From positions 28,285 through 92,284 of the forward strand of contig NZ_BCNS01000032.1 of NCBI RefSeq assembly GCF_001528745.1: 64,000 nt of DNA. The letters are read 5' to 3'. Source of the stretch: Marinobacterium profundum. GTDB lineage: Bacteria > Pseudomonadota > Gammaproteobacteria > Pseudomonadales > Balneatricaceae. The notes below the pieces were generated by a model that was not told the origin of the DNA, did no database searches, and saw nothing but the letters and a program-made list of their open reading frames with translations. Shown here piece by piece: positions 56,894 to 64,000 of the stretch (positions are counted from its first letter, which is position 1; each line of letters starts with the position of its first letter). A program made the translations under genes and the position numbers.

Positions 56894-58153
56894 CTAGCCT
56901 TCAGACATGGCCTGCATCACCGACTGCGCCCATAGCAGGCTGTGGCGATAAGAGACTTCGTAGTAGGACGGCTCCACCAGTTTTTTCAGCGCCGCAAACT
57001 CGCCCCGTTCGTACACTTCCACATCCTGCAGCACCTCTCCCAGCATGCCCGAGCGGGTCAGCAACGCAGCCTTGATATCCTGCTGCAGCGGCACCTGATC
57101 CATCAGTTCGCTCATCTCGATATCCAGCAGTACATCCAGCTGAGACAGCAAACCGACAATAAAGTAGTTCAGCGCATGGGGACGCCCCATGAGTTCTGCC
57201 AGCAGCTCGCACATGCGCCCACGCACCAGCATGTTGCGGGTCAGTTCATCGGGCTTGCCAGGTTCGGCCCCGGCGAGGAACAGGGTCACCCAGCGGCGAA
57301 TCTGATCCAGCCCCAGCAGTGTAATGGCATGGGACAGAGACTCAATTTCGCGCCTCAGGTTGAATGCCGCCGAATTCACCACCTTAAGAATTTTGAACGT
57401 CAGGGCCGCATCATTGACTGCGATCTGCTCCAGCGTTGCCGCTGTGGTGTCAGGGTTCTGCAGTTCCGTTAGCAGCTGCAGCAGGACAACCTTGTTGCCG
57501 GATATTTTCTTGCCGCGCACCGGAATCGGCTTGCTCAGAAAATAACCCTGGTAGAGCGAAAAGCCCATTTCAAGACACTGCCTGAACTGCTCCTTGTTTT
57601 CGACCTTGTCAGCCAGCAGCTCAAGATTATAGGGTTTGAGCTTGCGAATGATATCCGGCAGCTCCTGCATACCCAGCTTGAGAATATCCAGTTTGAGTAC
57701 ATGTACGATAGAGAGCAGAGGTTCGAACTTCGGGTTGCTCGGATCGTAATCCGCCAACACCAGTCGATAACCGCTTTTGGCCAGCTGTTTCAAACGCTCC
57801 AGCAGCTCAGGTGTAACTTCGGTGTGACCCAGCAGCTCAAGCGCGAAGCTATCCTTGGGAAGCTCGGGGAAGTTGCTGTTCAGCAACACCTTGTCGGTGA
57901 GCTTGAGGTAGCACGGCAGAGTGCGAATTTCGCCATCGCTGCAGACACTGGAATAGGTATTAGTGATAACCGCCAGAGTCGCCGCATCGTCGGTAATCGA
58001 GCGATCGACCTCACCGGTCTTGCTGCGGAACAGCAGTTCAAACGCGACCACGTCCTGATTCTTGGTGTAAATGGGCTGCCGAGCCAGTAGCACGGGCAGT
58101 TGATCTGTGTCATTCAAGGATTTTAGCACTGCGCTCACGACTCGGCTCTCCAT
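56894..58153 (-). CDS. EAL (degenerate)-HDOD signalling protein, YuxH-like
   Basis: 419 residues. N-terminal EAL-like domain (~20-200) has lost the catalytic set: ELLFRS stands for ExLxR, LADYDP replaces DDFGTG, and LADKVE replaces AEGVE, so it cannot hydrolyse c-di-GMP. C-terminal HDOD domain (~205-400) includes DAALTFKILKVVNSAAFNLRREIESLSHAITLLG with the core of the fold but not the HD phosphohydrolase metal site. YuxH-like proteins are thought to bind nucleotides or proteins in c-di-GMP or stress signalling. No operon partner. Confidence 0.85.
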   Translation of the reverse strand: MESRVVSAVLKSLNDTDQLPVLLARQPIYTKNQDVVAFELLFRSKTGEVDRSITDDAATLAVITNTYSSVCSDGEIRTLPCYLKLTDKVLLNSNFPELPKDSFALELLGHTEVTPELLERLKQLAKSGYRLVLADYDPSNPKFEPLLSIVHVLKLDILKLGMQELPDIIRKLKPYNLELLADKVENKEQFRQCLEMGFSLYQGYFLSKPIPVRGKKISGNKVVLLQLLTELQNPDTTAATLEQIAVNDAALTFKILKVVNSAAFNLRREIESLSHAITLLGLDQIRRWVTLFLAGAEPGKPDELTRNMLVRGRMCELLAELMGRPHALNYFIVGLLSQLDVLLDIEMSELMDQVPLQQDIKAALLTRSGMLGEVLQDVEVYERGEFAALKKLVEPSYYEVSYRHSLLWAQSVMQAMSEG

Positions 58154-58271
58154 GTTTCACAGTCGTTTTTATAAGAAACTGCAGCAATAATGACACTAAC
58201 GAGCAGCAAAATCGAATCCAGCCCCATCCTGCTATCAATCGTGCGATTCCAGTACTTGATACTGACCGCAA

Positions 58272-58305
58272 AACAGCAAAAACCCGGACGCGATGCCCGG
58301 GTTTT
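58272..58305 (-). terminator. Terminator of the ectoine operon
   Basis: AAAACCCGG and CCGGGTTTT (58279-58287, 58297-58305) form a 9-bp stem with a 9-base loop; on the minus strand it is followed by TTTTTGCTGTTTT. It is about 90 bp past the ask stop. The stem ends AAAA/TTTT also allow function in the forward direction. Confidence 0.8.
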
Positions 58306-58392
58306 AAGTCTGCCACTAATGCGATTTCCCTGCTTTTTCAGGGTCTTGTTGTGCCTGCCACACCCGCGTTGCGCCAGTCACAGGCCAGGGCA

Positions 58393-59823
58393 TCAGGCGG
58401 CGGAGATCACATCCTCGTAACCTTCACGCTCCACCAGCGCCCGATGCAGCACGACCACTGTCTGGGCATAATCTTCTTCCCGCACGACACACTGCATCTG
58501 CACCTGGCGGATCGACTGGTGTGCTCCCTGCACACTGATGCCGGCCTCGGCCATGGCGGACATCATGCGTGCCAGCATGCCCTTAACCTTGAGGTCCGAG
58601 CCTATCGCGGAAACGATAGCCACGTTGTGTACCGTGACCTCGGCATCCTTGTAGCGCTCTTCCACCAGCCGGGCCGCCCGATTAACCATCTTGCGCGAGC
58701 CTGACACATAGTAAGTAATGCTGTTGGCGTCCGAATCCTTGTTCACCACATAGAGCTTGAGCTGCTTGAGAAGGCGCGTCAGTTCAATGTCATAGCCAAC
58801 ATCGCCAAGCATCTCCTGATCGAACACTTCCAGTCCAAACACGTCCTTGCGCCCAGCGACAATCTCGACGCAGGGTCGATCGCTAACGTAGGACTGGCTA
58901 ATCAGGGTGCCATCATGCTCGGGCTCAAACGCATTCTTGATGCGCAGTTCAACACCGGCACGGCGCAGCGACTTCGCTGCCTTCGGATGAATCGCCTCCA
59001 TGCCGAGGTTCGATAGCTGATCGGCCACATCGTAGTTGGTGCGCCCAATAGTCACCACCTTATCGGTACCAACCAGCATCGGATCCGCACTGCTAAGGTG
59101 GTATTCCTTGTGGATAATGGCTTCGCGGGCCGAGGTCACGGTGGCGATTTCAGCGAAGGTAATCTCACTGTAGCCACGGTCATAGGTGTTCATCAGACCC
59201 GCCTTGCAATGGGTATAACCCGTGGCAACCGCCAGTTCCGTAGCGGGATCTATATCTTCGAAACCCTTGCGCACCATGTCCTCGAACTCCATGGGCGCAT
59301 CCTGATGCCAGCCGGTCAAATCCACCATGCGGGCATTGACGCCGCGGCTGCGCAGCGCCAGCACCGTATTGTGGGCACTGTGCGCCTCACCGATAGCCGC
59401 CAGCATTTCACGCACCTTCATCAGATGCTCTTCAAGCTGAAAGTGGCCATAGGTGCAGAGCCGCTGCAGGCTCTGCATGCAGTCACGGGCATCGTCGATG
59501 CGCTCCTGCACAAAGTGATCAGCGGCGCAGCGCTCATAGTCGGTATTGAACAGTTCGGCGTTCTTCTGCACCATGCGGCTGCGCACGCCTTCCAGCGCAT
59601 CCAGCCAGGCATCGTCGCTATGGGCGTCGGCAAAGCGAGCATAGACACCGGGTTCTCCGGTCCTCTTGTGCTCCAGCAGCAGGTTGGTCATGCCGGCGTA
59701 GGCCGAAACCACAAAGATGCGGTTATAAAGGGCGCCGTCACTGCGACCGCCCAACAGGATATTGTCCATGACTTCATCAAAGCGGCTCATGGACGTGCCA
59801 CCAATTTTTTCTACTGTATGCAT
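58393..59823 (-). CDS. ask: Ectoine-specific aspartate kinase (Ask_Ect)
   Basis: 476 residues. Kinase domain starts VEKIGGTSMSRFDEV (not the usual VxKFGG), with SAYAGMTN and the GYTHCKAG substrate segment; two C-terminal ACT regions include NIAI-like VHNVAIVSAIGSDLKVKG. This form belongs to the Ask_Ect group that is less feedback-inhibited by lysine and threonine (family knowledge). It supplies aspartyl-4-phosphate, and hence L-aspartate-semialdehyde, for ectoine. Last gene of ectA-B-C-D-ask, 76 bp after ectD, and followed by a terminator. Confidence 0.92.
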   Translation of the reverse strand: MHTVEKIGGTSMSRFDEVMDNILLGGRSDGALYNRIFVVSAYAGMTNLLLEHKRTGEPGVYARFADAHSDDAWLDALEGVRSRMVQKNAELFNTDYERCAADHFVQERIDDARDCMQSLQRLCTYGHFQLEEHLMKVREMLAAIGEAHSAHNTVLALRSRGVNARMVDLTGWHQDAPMEFEDMVRKGFEDIDPATELAVATGYTHCKAGLMNTYDRGYSEITFAEIATVTSAREAIIHKEYHLSSADPMLVGTDKVVTIGRTNYDVADQLSNLGMEAIHPKAAKSLRRAGVELRIKNAFEPEHDGTLISQSYVSDRPCVEIVAGRKDVFGLEVFDQEMLGDVGYDIELTRLLKQLKLYVVNKDSDANSITYYVSGSRKMVNRAARLVEERYKDAEVTVHNVAIVSAIGSDLKVKGMLARMMSAMAEAGISVQGAHQSIRQVQMQCVVREEDYAQTVVVLHRALVEREGYEDVISAA

Positions 59824-59899
59824 ACTGATATGGAAAGTTCCTTGAAATTGGGTGCTATCGCAGTAACTGCGGCAGCAAAAAAAGAAGGCAGACGCGGAA

Positions 59900-60814
59900 T
59901 CAGGTGCACTCAGTCGCGGCTATATCCAGCCGCTTCAGGGGGCCGCGGTTCGCGACAAATGTCGGGCGCGGCGGCTGGTCACAAAACGGGGCCTGCAGGC
60001 TGTTCTCGACGTGATTGAACACGAAGAACAGATTGCTGCGCGGAGCCGGCGTTATATTGCTGTTGGAACCGTGCAGCGTATTGCAGTCAAAAAACACCAC
60101 GGACCCCGCTGTCCCGGTGGCGGTAGCTATACCGTAGAGGTCCACCATGCGGCTCAGGCTGGCGTCATCCGGCACCCCGAACTCCTGTCGGCGCAGCGAG
60201 TACTGGTAATGGTCTTTCGGGGTCTTGCCGACACAGCCGATGTAATGGCGATGGGAGCCCGGCACCAGCATCAGCGGCCCATTATTGCTGTCATTGTCGG
60301 TCAGCAGGATGGAGGCGCTTAGCGCACGCATGCGCGGCATGCCATCTTCCACATGCCAGGTTTCAAAATCGGAGTGCCAGTAGAACTCTTTGCCGGCAAA
60401 CCCAGGTTTGAGGTTCATGCGCGACTGATGGATATACACATCACCGCCAAGGATAAAGCGCGCCAGGCCTGCCAGACGCGCATCCGATGCCAGGCGCGCA
60501 AAGAGCCCGTCATGGAAGTGAATATCGAACAAAGAGCGCAGCGCACCACTCTGGGGTTCGCGAATGGCTTTATCCGAGACCAGCACGGCCGGATCAGTGC
60601 GCAGGCGCTCAAGCTCTGCGTTCATGGCCGCCACTTCTACCGCTGAAAAGAGTTCGGGAATCACCATGTAACCGTCGCGTTCGAACTGGGCAATCAGCTC
60701 GGGCGCCAGCGGTGCCTCCGCCCTATCCTGCGTATAAACCACAGGGTCCTGACGCTCCATCCAGACAGGCTCAGCCTGCTGACGGGACGGGTACAGATCT
60801 TGACGCGAACTCAT
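59900..60814 (-). CDS. ectD: Ectoine hydroxylase
   Basis: 304 residues. Iron ligands of the 2-oxoglutarate dioxygenase fold are H147, D149 (in FYWHSDFETWH) and H248 (in NTLHGSN), at the spacing of characterised EctD enzymes; the EctD signature region FYWHSDFETWHVEDGMPRMR is intact. It converts ectoine to 5-hydroxyectoine with O2 and 2-oxoglutarate. RBS GGAG lies before the ATG at 60814. Placed between ectC and ask, so expressed with the rest. Confidence 0.95.
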   Translation of the reverse strand: MSSRQDLYPSRQQAEPVWMERQDPVVYTQDRAEAPLAPELIAQFERDGYMVIPELFSAVEVAAMNAELERLRTDPAVLVSDKAIREPQSGALRSLFDIHFHDGLFARLASDARLAGLARFILGGDVYIHQSRMNLKPGFAGKEFYWHSDFETWHVEDGMPRMRALSASILLTDNDSNNGPLMLVPGSHRHYIGCVGKTPKDHYQYSLRRQEFGVPDDASLSRMVDLYGIATATGTAGSVVFFDCNTLHGSNSNITPAPRSNLFFVFNHVENSLQAPFCDQPPRPTFVANRGPLKRLDIAATECT

Positions 60815-60887
60815 GAATTCTCCGGCAAATGAAGTGGGGTACGGCGGCCAGCACCCGGGGAAATCAGCCCCGGGCCGCTGGCGTCAA

Positions 60888-61283
60888 TCAGGCAACGGCA
60901 TCCGCTTCCAGCGGGTAAACACCGTTTTCGTCGTGCACTTCCAGCCCGTTCAGAGGCGGATTGAAGACACAGGCAAGCTTGAGCTCGGACGAGGCCCGCA
61001 GCAGATGCTCATCGTGCTGATCCAGGTTGTAGAGTGTACCTGGAGTAATCGGGTACACCTTGCCATCGGCCAGTGTTTCGATCTCGCCTTCACCGCTGAT
61101 GCAGTAAACCGATTCGAAATGATTCTGATACCAGATATGCGTCTCGGTGCCCGCGTAGATGGTGGTGATGTGGAACGAGTAGCCCATGTTGTCCTGCTTC
61201 AGCAGCATGCGGGTACTTTCCCAGGTTTCAGAAACCACGCGGCGTTCGCTCTGTTCTGCTTCCTGCAATGTACGTACGATCAT
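60888..61283 (-). CDS. ectC: L-ectoine synthase
   Basis: 131 residues from the ATG at 61283. Single cupin domain with the metal ligands E57, Y85 and H93 at exactly the positions known for Ect[17 protein letters not shown] and [13 protein letters not shown] contain them. It cyclises N-gamma-acetyl-diaminobutyrate to ectoine. Starts 13 bp after ectB, and ectD follows after 73 bp. Confidence 0.95.
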   Translation of the reverse strand: MIVRTLQEAEQSERRVVSETWESTRMLLKQDNMGYSFHITTIYAGTETHIWYQNHFESVYCISGEGEIETLADGKVYPITPGTLYNLDQHDEHLLRASSELKLACVFNPPLNGLEVHDENGVYPLEADAVA

Positions 61284-61296
61284 AAGTTCAGTCTCC

Positions 61297-62574
61297 TCAG
61301 GATGCGGCAGTATCGATCTGCTCAGCCATGGCGCCGGCGAAGGCACCTTCCAGAATATCCAGCGCCGTGGTGATCTGCTCATCGGTAATGGTTAGCGGGC
61401 AAAGGCATTTCACTACCTGATTCTGCGCACCACTGGTTTCGATCACCAGATTGCGGGCAAAGGAGCGACTGCAAACGCTGGCAGCGATTTCACCGTTCGA
61501 ACATTCGATACCAATCATCATGCCACGACCCTTCACACGCAGTGAGTTGGGGCCCTGACGCTGCACAATAGACTGCAGACGCTCACGTATCAGTTTGGCC
61601 TTGCGCTTTACTTCCTCGGCGAAGCGGCTGTCGCTCCAGAAAGTTTCGATAGCGGCGGTCGCCGTGATAAAGGCATGGTTGTTGCCACGGAAAGTACCGT
61701 TGTGCTCACCCGGCTCCCACTGATCCAGCTCCTTGCGCAGCACCAGCACCGCCAGCGGCAGGCCATAGCCACTGAGTGACTTGGACAGCGTAACCATATC
61801 GGGCTTGATGCCCATTTCTTCAAAGCTGAAGAAGGCACCGGTACGACCACAACCTGCCTGGATATCATCCACAATCAGCAGCATGTCGTGCTTGCGGCAC
61901 AGACGCTCAAGCTTGCGCATCCAGTCGGCAGAAGCCACATTCAGGCCGCCTTCGCCCTGCACGGTTTCCACAATTACCGCCGCCGGATGGTCAATGCCGC
62001 TGCTCGGATCACTCAGCAACTTGTCCATGTAGGCCAGGGTATTCATCTTGTCTCCCATATAGCCGTCAAACGGCATGCGGGTGACATCCCCCAGGGTCAC
62101 ACCCGCCGCCCCGCGGTGGTGCTGATTACCGGTACAGGCCAGTGCGCCTGTGGTCACACCATGGAAACCATTGGTGAAACTGATGATATTGCGACGCCCC
62201 TTCACCTTGCGGGCCAGCTTGAGCGCAGCCTCAACCGAGTTGGAACCGGTGGGGCCTGTGAACTGCACCACACAGTCCCCCATGTCACGCGGCTCCAGGA
62301 TGACGCGGTTGAACACTTCCAGAAAGCTTTCCTTGGCGTCGGTGTGCATGTCCAGGCCGTGGGTCACGCCATCAGACTCGATGTAGTCAATCAGCGCCCG
62401 CTTCAGAACCGGGTTGTTGTGACCGTAGTTCAGGGTGCCGGCACCGGCGAGGAAATCGATATAGCGCTCGTCGTCGCGCCCTACCAGCTCAGCACCTTTG
62501 GCCTGCTTGAAAATCACCGGAAAAGACCGGCAATAGCTGCGAATAACGGATTCATTCTGTTCAAAAATATTCAT
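61297..62574 (-). CDS. ectB: Diaminobutyrate-2-oxoglutarate transaminase
   Basis: 425 residues, class III PLP aminotransferase. PLP phosphate loop in [16 protein letters not shown]236 in [13 protein letters not shown] and the Schiff-base K265 in [10 protein letters not shown] are present. It makes L-2,4-diaminobutyrate from aspartate-semialdehyde with glutamate. RBS GGAG before the ATG at 62574. 11 bp separate it from ectA. Confidence 0.95.
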   Translation of the reverse strand: MNIFEQNESVIRSYCRSFPVIFKQAKGAELVGRDDERYIDFLAGAGTLNYGHNNPVLKRALIDYIESDGVTHGLDMHTDAKESFLEVFNRVILEPRDMGDCVVQFTGPTGSNSVEAALKLARKVKGRRNIISFTNGFHGVTTGALACTGNQHHRGAAGVTLGDVTRMPFDGYMGDKMNTLAYMDKLLSDPSSGIDHPAAVIVETVQGEGGLNVASADWMRKLERLCRKHDMLLIVDDIQAGCGRTGAFFSFEEMGIKPDMVTLSKSLSGYGLPLAVLVLRKELDQWEPGEHNGTFRGNNHAFITATAAIETFWSDSRFAEEVKRKAKLIRERLQSIVQRQGPNSLRVKGRGMMIGIECSNGEIAASVCSRSFARNLVIETSGAQNQVVKCLCPLTITDEQITTALDILEGAFAGAMAEQIDTAAS

Positions 62575-62585
62575 TGTTTCTCCAA

Positions 62586-63101
62586 TTAAGCCTGTGAGGG
62601 GATGGGCAGCGCGAAGGGGCCGGCGCGGTACAGCATTTCGTCATCATGCTGACCGGCAAAGTGGGCCTCGCTAGAAAACAGCAACTGCCTGTCCCAGGGG
62701 GCATTGAGCAGTCCAAAAACCTTGCTAAACAGGGCTTCGGACGCATCATTGCCGGGTGAAATCGTGGTTTCTATATGACGTACACCCTGGGGTGCAAGTC
62801 GCCGGACCAGCGCCAGCAGCATACGGCTGCCAAGGCCCAGTCCGCGGGCGGTTTCGTCAACCGCCACCTGCCAGACAAAGAGAGTGTCTTCCCGCCCCGG
62901 TGGGCGGTATCCCGAAATAAAGCCCAGCAGTTGCCCGTCGGGCCCCTGGGCTGCGATCGCCGTATCGGCGAAGTCGGTGCATTGCAGCAGGTTGCAATAC
63001 ACGGAATTGGTATCCAGCGGAGCACAGCGGGCGATCAGCTGGTGAAGCCCCTGACCATCAAGACCACTGGGTTTGCGAAACTTTATTAAATCAACTTCCA
63101 T
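62586..63101 (-). CDS. ectA: Diaminobutyrate acetyltransferase
   Basis: 171 residues from the ATG at 63101; the frame is open further but into non-coding AT-rich sequence. GNAT fold with the acetyl-CoA loop around [11 protein letters not shown] (85-95) and a VWQVAVDE beta-strand before it; [11 protein letters not shown] is EctA-typical. It acetylates diaminobutyrate at the gamma-amino group. First gene of the ectABCD-ask operon. Confidence 0.95.
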   Translation of the reverse strand: MEVDLIKFRKPSGLDGQGLHQLIARCAPLDTNSVYCNLLQCTDFADTAIAAQGPDGQLLGFISGYRPPGREDTLFVWQVAVDETARGLGLGSRMLLALVRRLAPQGVRHIETTISPGNDASEALFSKVFGLLNAPWDRQLLFSSEAHFAGQHDDEMLYRAGPFALPIPSQA

Positions 63102-63423
63102 AGGGTAAATAACTTTTCGTATTACGATGCTTTTTATTATAAAACATATCCCAACCAGAACATCAACCGCAGTATGTGGCCAAAAACTAGGCAAATACAG
63201 AAAGTTACAGTATGATGTCGCGCAATCTGAATACAAAAAATAATTAGCAACACGAAATATTTTTATTGGACAGCCAGTCAACCTTGCAGAAAAGTACATA
63301 GCATTGCGAAATAGATAGCCTCACCCAGCGCAGCAGCTCAGACGGCAGTCGTTGCTTTATTGCCGGCAAGGCCGTAAAAAGACGGCAGCAGCCCCTCACC
63401 ACCGATCCAGCGCCCGAGCCCAC
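63102..63423. promoter_or_regulatory. AT-rich divergent control region between ectA and ectR
   Basis: 320 bp, clearly more AT-rich than the surroundings. On the minus strand a consensus TATAAT (63136-63141) lies 19 bp from TTGATG (63161-63166), a candidate ectA promoter ending about 35 bp before the start codon; the long spacer makes it weak and possibly salt-activated. EctR would be expected to bind here. Confidence 0.5.
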
Positions 63424-63921
63424 ATGAGCAAAAGCCAGTCAGCCCTTGTCCTGATCCGCCAGATCATTCGTGCAACCGACCTGCACGACAAGCAACTTAG
63501 CCGGGTGAGCGGACTCACTTTGCCGCAGCTGCTGACCATGCAAACGCTGCACGAGGGCGGCTCCATGACCATTGGCCTGCTGGCGCGGGAAATGAATTTG
63601 GCCCAGGCCACGGTCACCAGCATCCTCGACCGGCTGGAAAAGAAGCAACTGGTAGGGCGCCTGCGCGACAGCCACGACAAGCGCAAGGTATGGGCCTGCC
63701 TGTCCGAGACCGGCACTCGTCTGCTGGCGGAGTCCCCCACCTCCCTGCAGGACCTGTTTATCAGCAAGTTCGAGGCCATGGAGCAGTGGGAACAGTCAAT
63801 GGTCATCACCTCGCTGGAGCGGGTGGCGGGCATCATCAACGCACTGGATATAGACGCAGCACCGGTATTCGATATCGGTGACCTGGCCCGCTCCTCCATC
63901 GATGGTGAGAAACACGACTGA
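63424..63921 (+). CDS. ectR: MarR-family regulator EctR
   Basis: 165 residues from the ATG at 63424. MarR winged helix: LPQLLTMQTLHEGGSMTIGLLAREMNLAQATVTSILDRLEKKQLVGRLRD (helix-turn-helix plus wing, ~32-80) and DKRKVWACLSETG (beta wing). Divergent from ectABC, where EctR1 represses the operon in methanotrophs and other halophiles; no ligand is known. In this window it is the only local regulator of osmolyte synthesis. Confidence 0.88.
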   Translation: MSKSQSALVLIRQIIRATDLHDKQLSRVSGLTLPQLLTMQTLHEGGSMTIGLLAREMNLAQATVTSILDRLEKKQLVGRLRDSHDKRKVWACLSETGTRLLAESPTSLQDLFISKFEAMEQWEQSMVITSLERVAGIINALDIDAAPVFDIGDLARSSIDGEKHD

Positions 63922-64000
63922 CGGCCGCTGCCCCGCGTGGCACACCCAGCTAGGAGGCTGTCCGAGAATGCTGACCGTAGCGAGAGCCGACTGATTTGAG

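Overview
The window reads as a contiguous piece of a GC-rich gammaproteobacterial chromosome, most likely a marine or halotolerant member of the Oceanospirillales/Marinobacterium-like group (genus is a guess). The basis is conserved gene order (pilT-pilU; yggS-proC-yggT-metX-metW-rdgB-hemW; lptM-lysA-dapF-DUF484-xerC-yigB; ygiF-glnE), lipid A/core genes, and a complete ectoine/hydroxyectoine locus with its own aspartate kinase. I saw no rRNA, tRNA, CRISPR array, prophage or complete insertion sequence.

Layout. 1-3.2 kb: end of a c-di-GMP phosphodiesterase, a pterin pair (folM and a folK-like gene whose 3' ends overlap antisense by 120 bp), and an MFS exporter. 3.4-5.7 kb: twitching ATPases pilU and pilT. 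5.8-12.3 kb: forward housekeeping run yggS-proC-yggT-metX-metW-DUF4426-rdgB-hemW. 12.4-17.4 kb: reverse operon lptM-lysA-dapF-DUF484-xerC-yigB, with cyaY divergent. 17.4-18.0 kb: gene-free repeat block. 18-22.2 kb: waaA, msbA and a lpxL-type acyltransferase. 22.3-39.1 kb: a surface-polysaccharide locus with dTDP-rhamnose genes rfbBACD, ugd, a second msbA, at least six glycosyltransferase-like genes, an O-acetyltransferase, a YrbL-like kinase and an ELM1-like protein. A lower-GC, oppositely oriented three-gene block (31.6-34.0 kb) sits inside it and looks acquired. 39.4-49.9 kb: branched-chain aminotransferase, glnE, ygiF, a DUF47-pit phosphate-transport pair, argE-argA. 50.3-53.3 kb: a PhoPQ-type two-component system with a PepSY protein and a glycine-zipper protein. 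53.5-58.2 kb: ilvD, bfd-bfr with a Fur-box-like site, and an HDOD signalling protein. 58.4-63.9 kb: ectABCD-ask with divergent ectR.

How genes work together. WaaA, LpxL and MsbA build and flip the lipid A-Kdo core. The rhamnose, UDP-glucuronate and glycosyltransferase genes probably decorate or extend it. The second MsbA and the YrbL-like kinase are the least expected members of this locus. Ask_Ect feeds aspartyl phosphate toward ectoine, EctABC make ectoine and EctD hydroxylates it.

Non-coding structure is unusually rich. One ~155-bp repeat family has two copies in opposite orientation 32 kb apart. A second family, with 14-bp perfect terminal inverted repeats, has two full copies and one degraded copy, and is associated with a locally duplicated ~100-bp block, a heptamer array and a 34-bp tandem repeat. 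No clearly undescribed system could be proven from sequence alone; the best candidates are the polysaccharide locus with its second MsbA and putative sugar kinase, and the repeat families.
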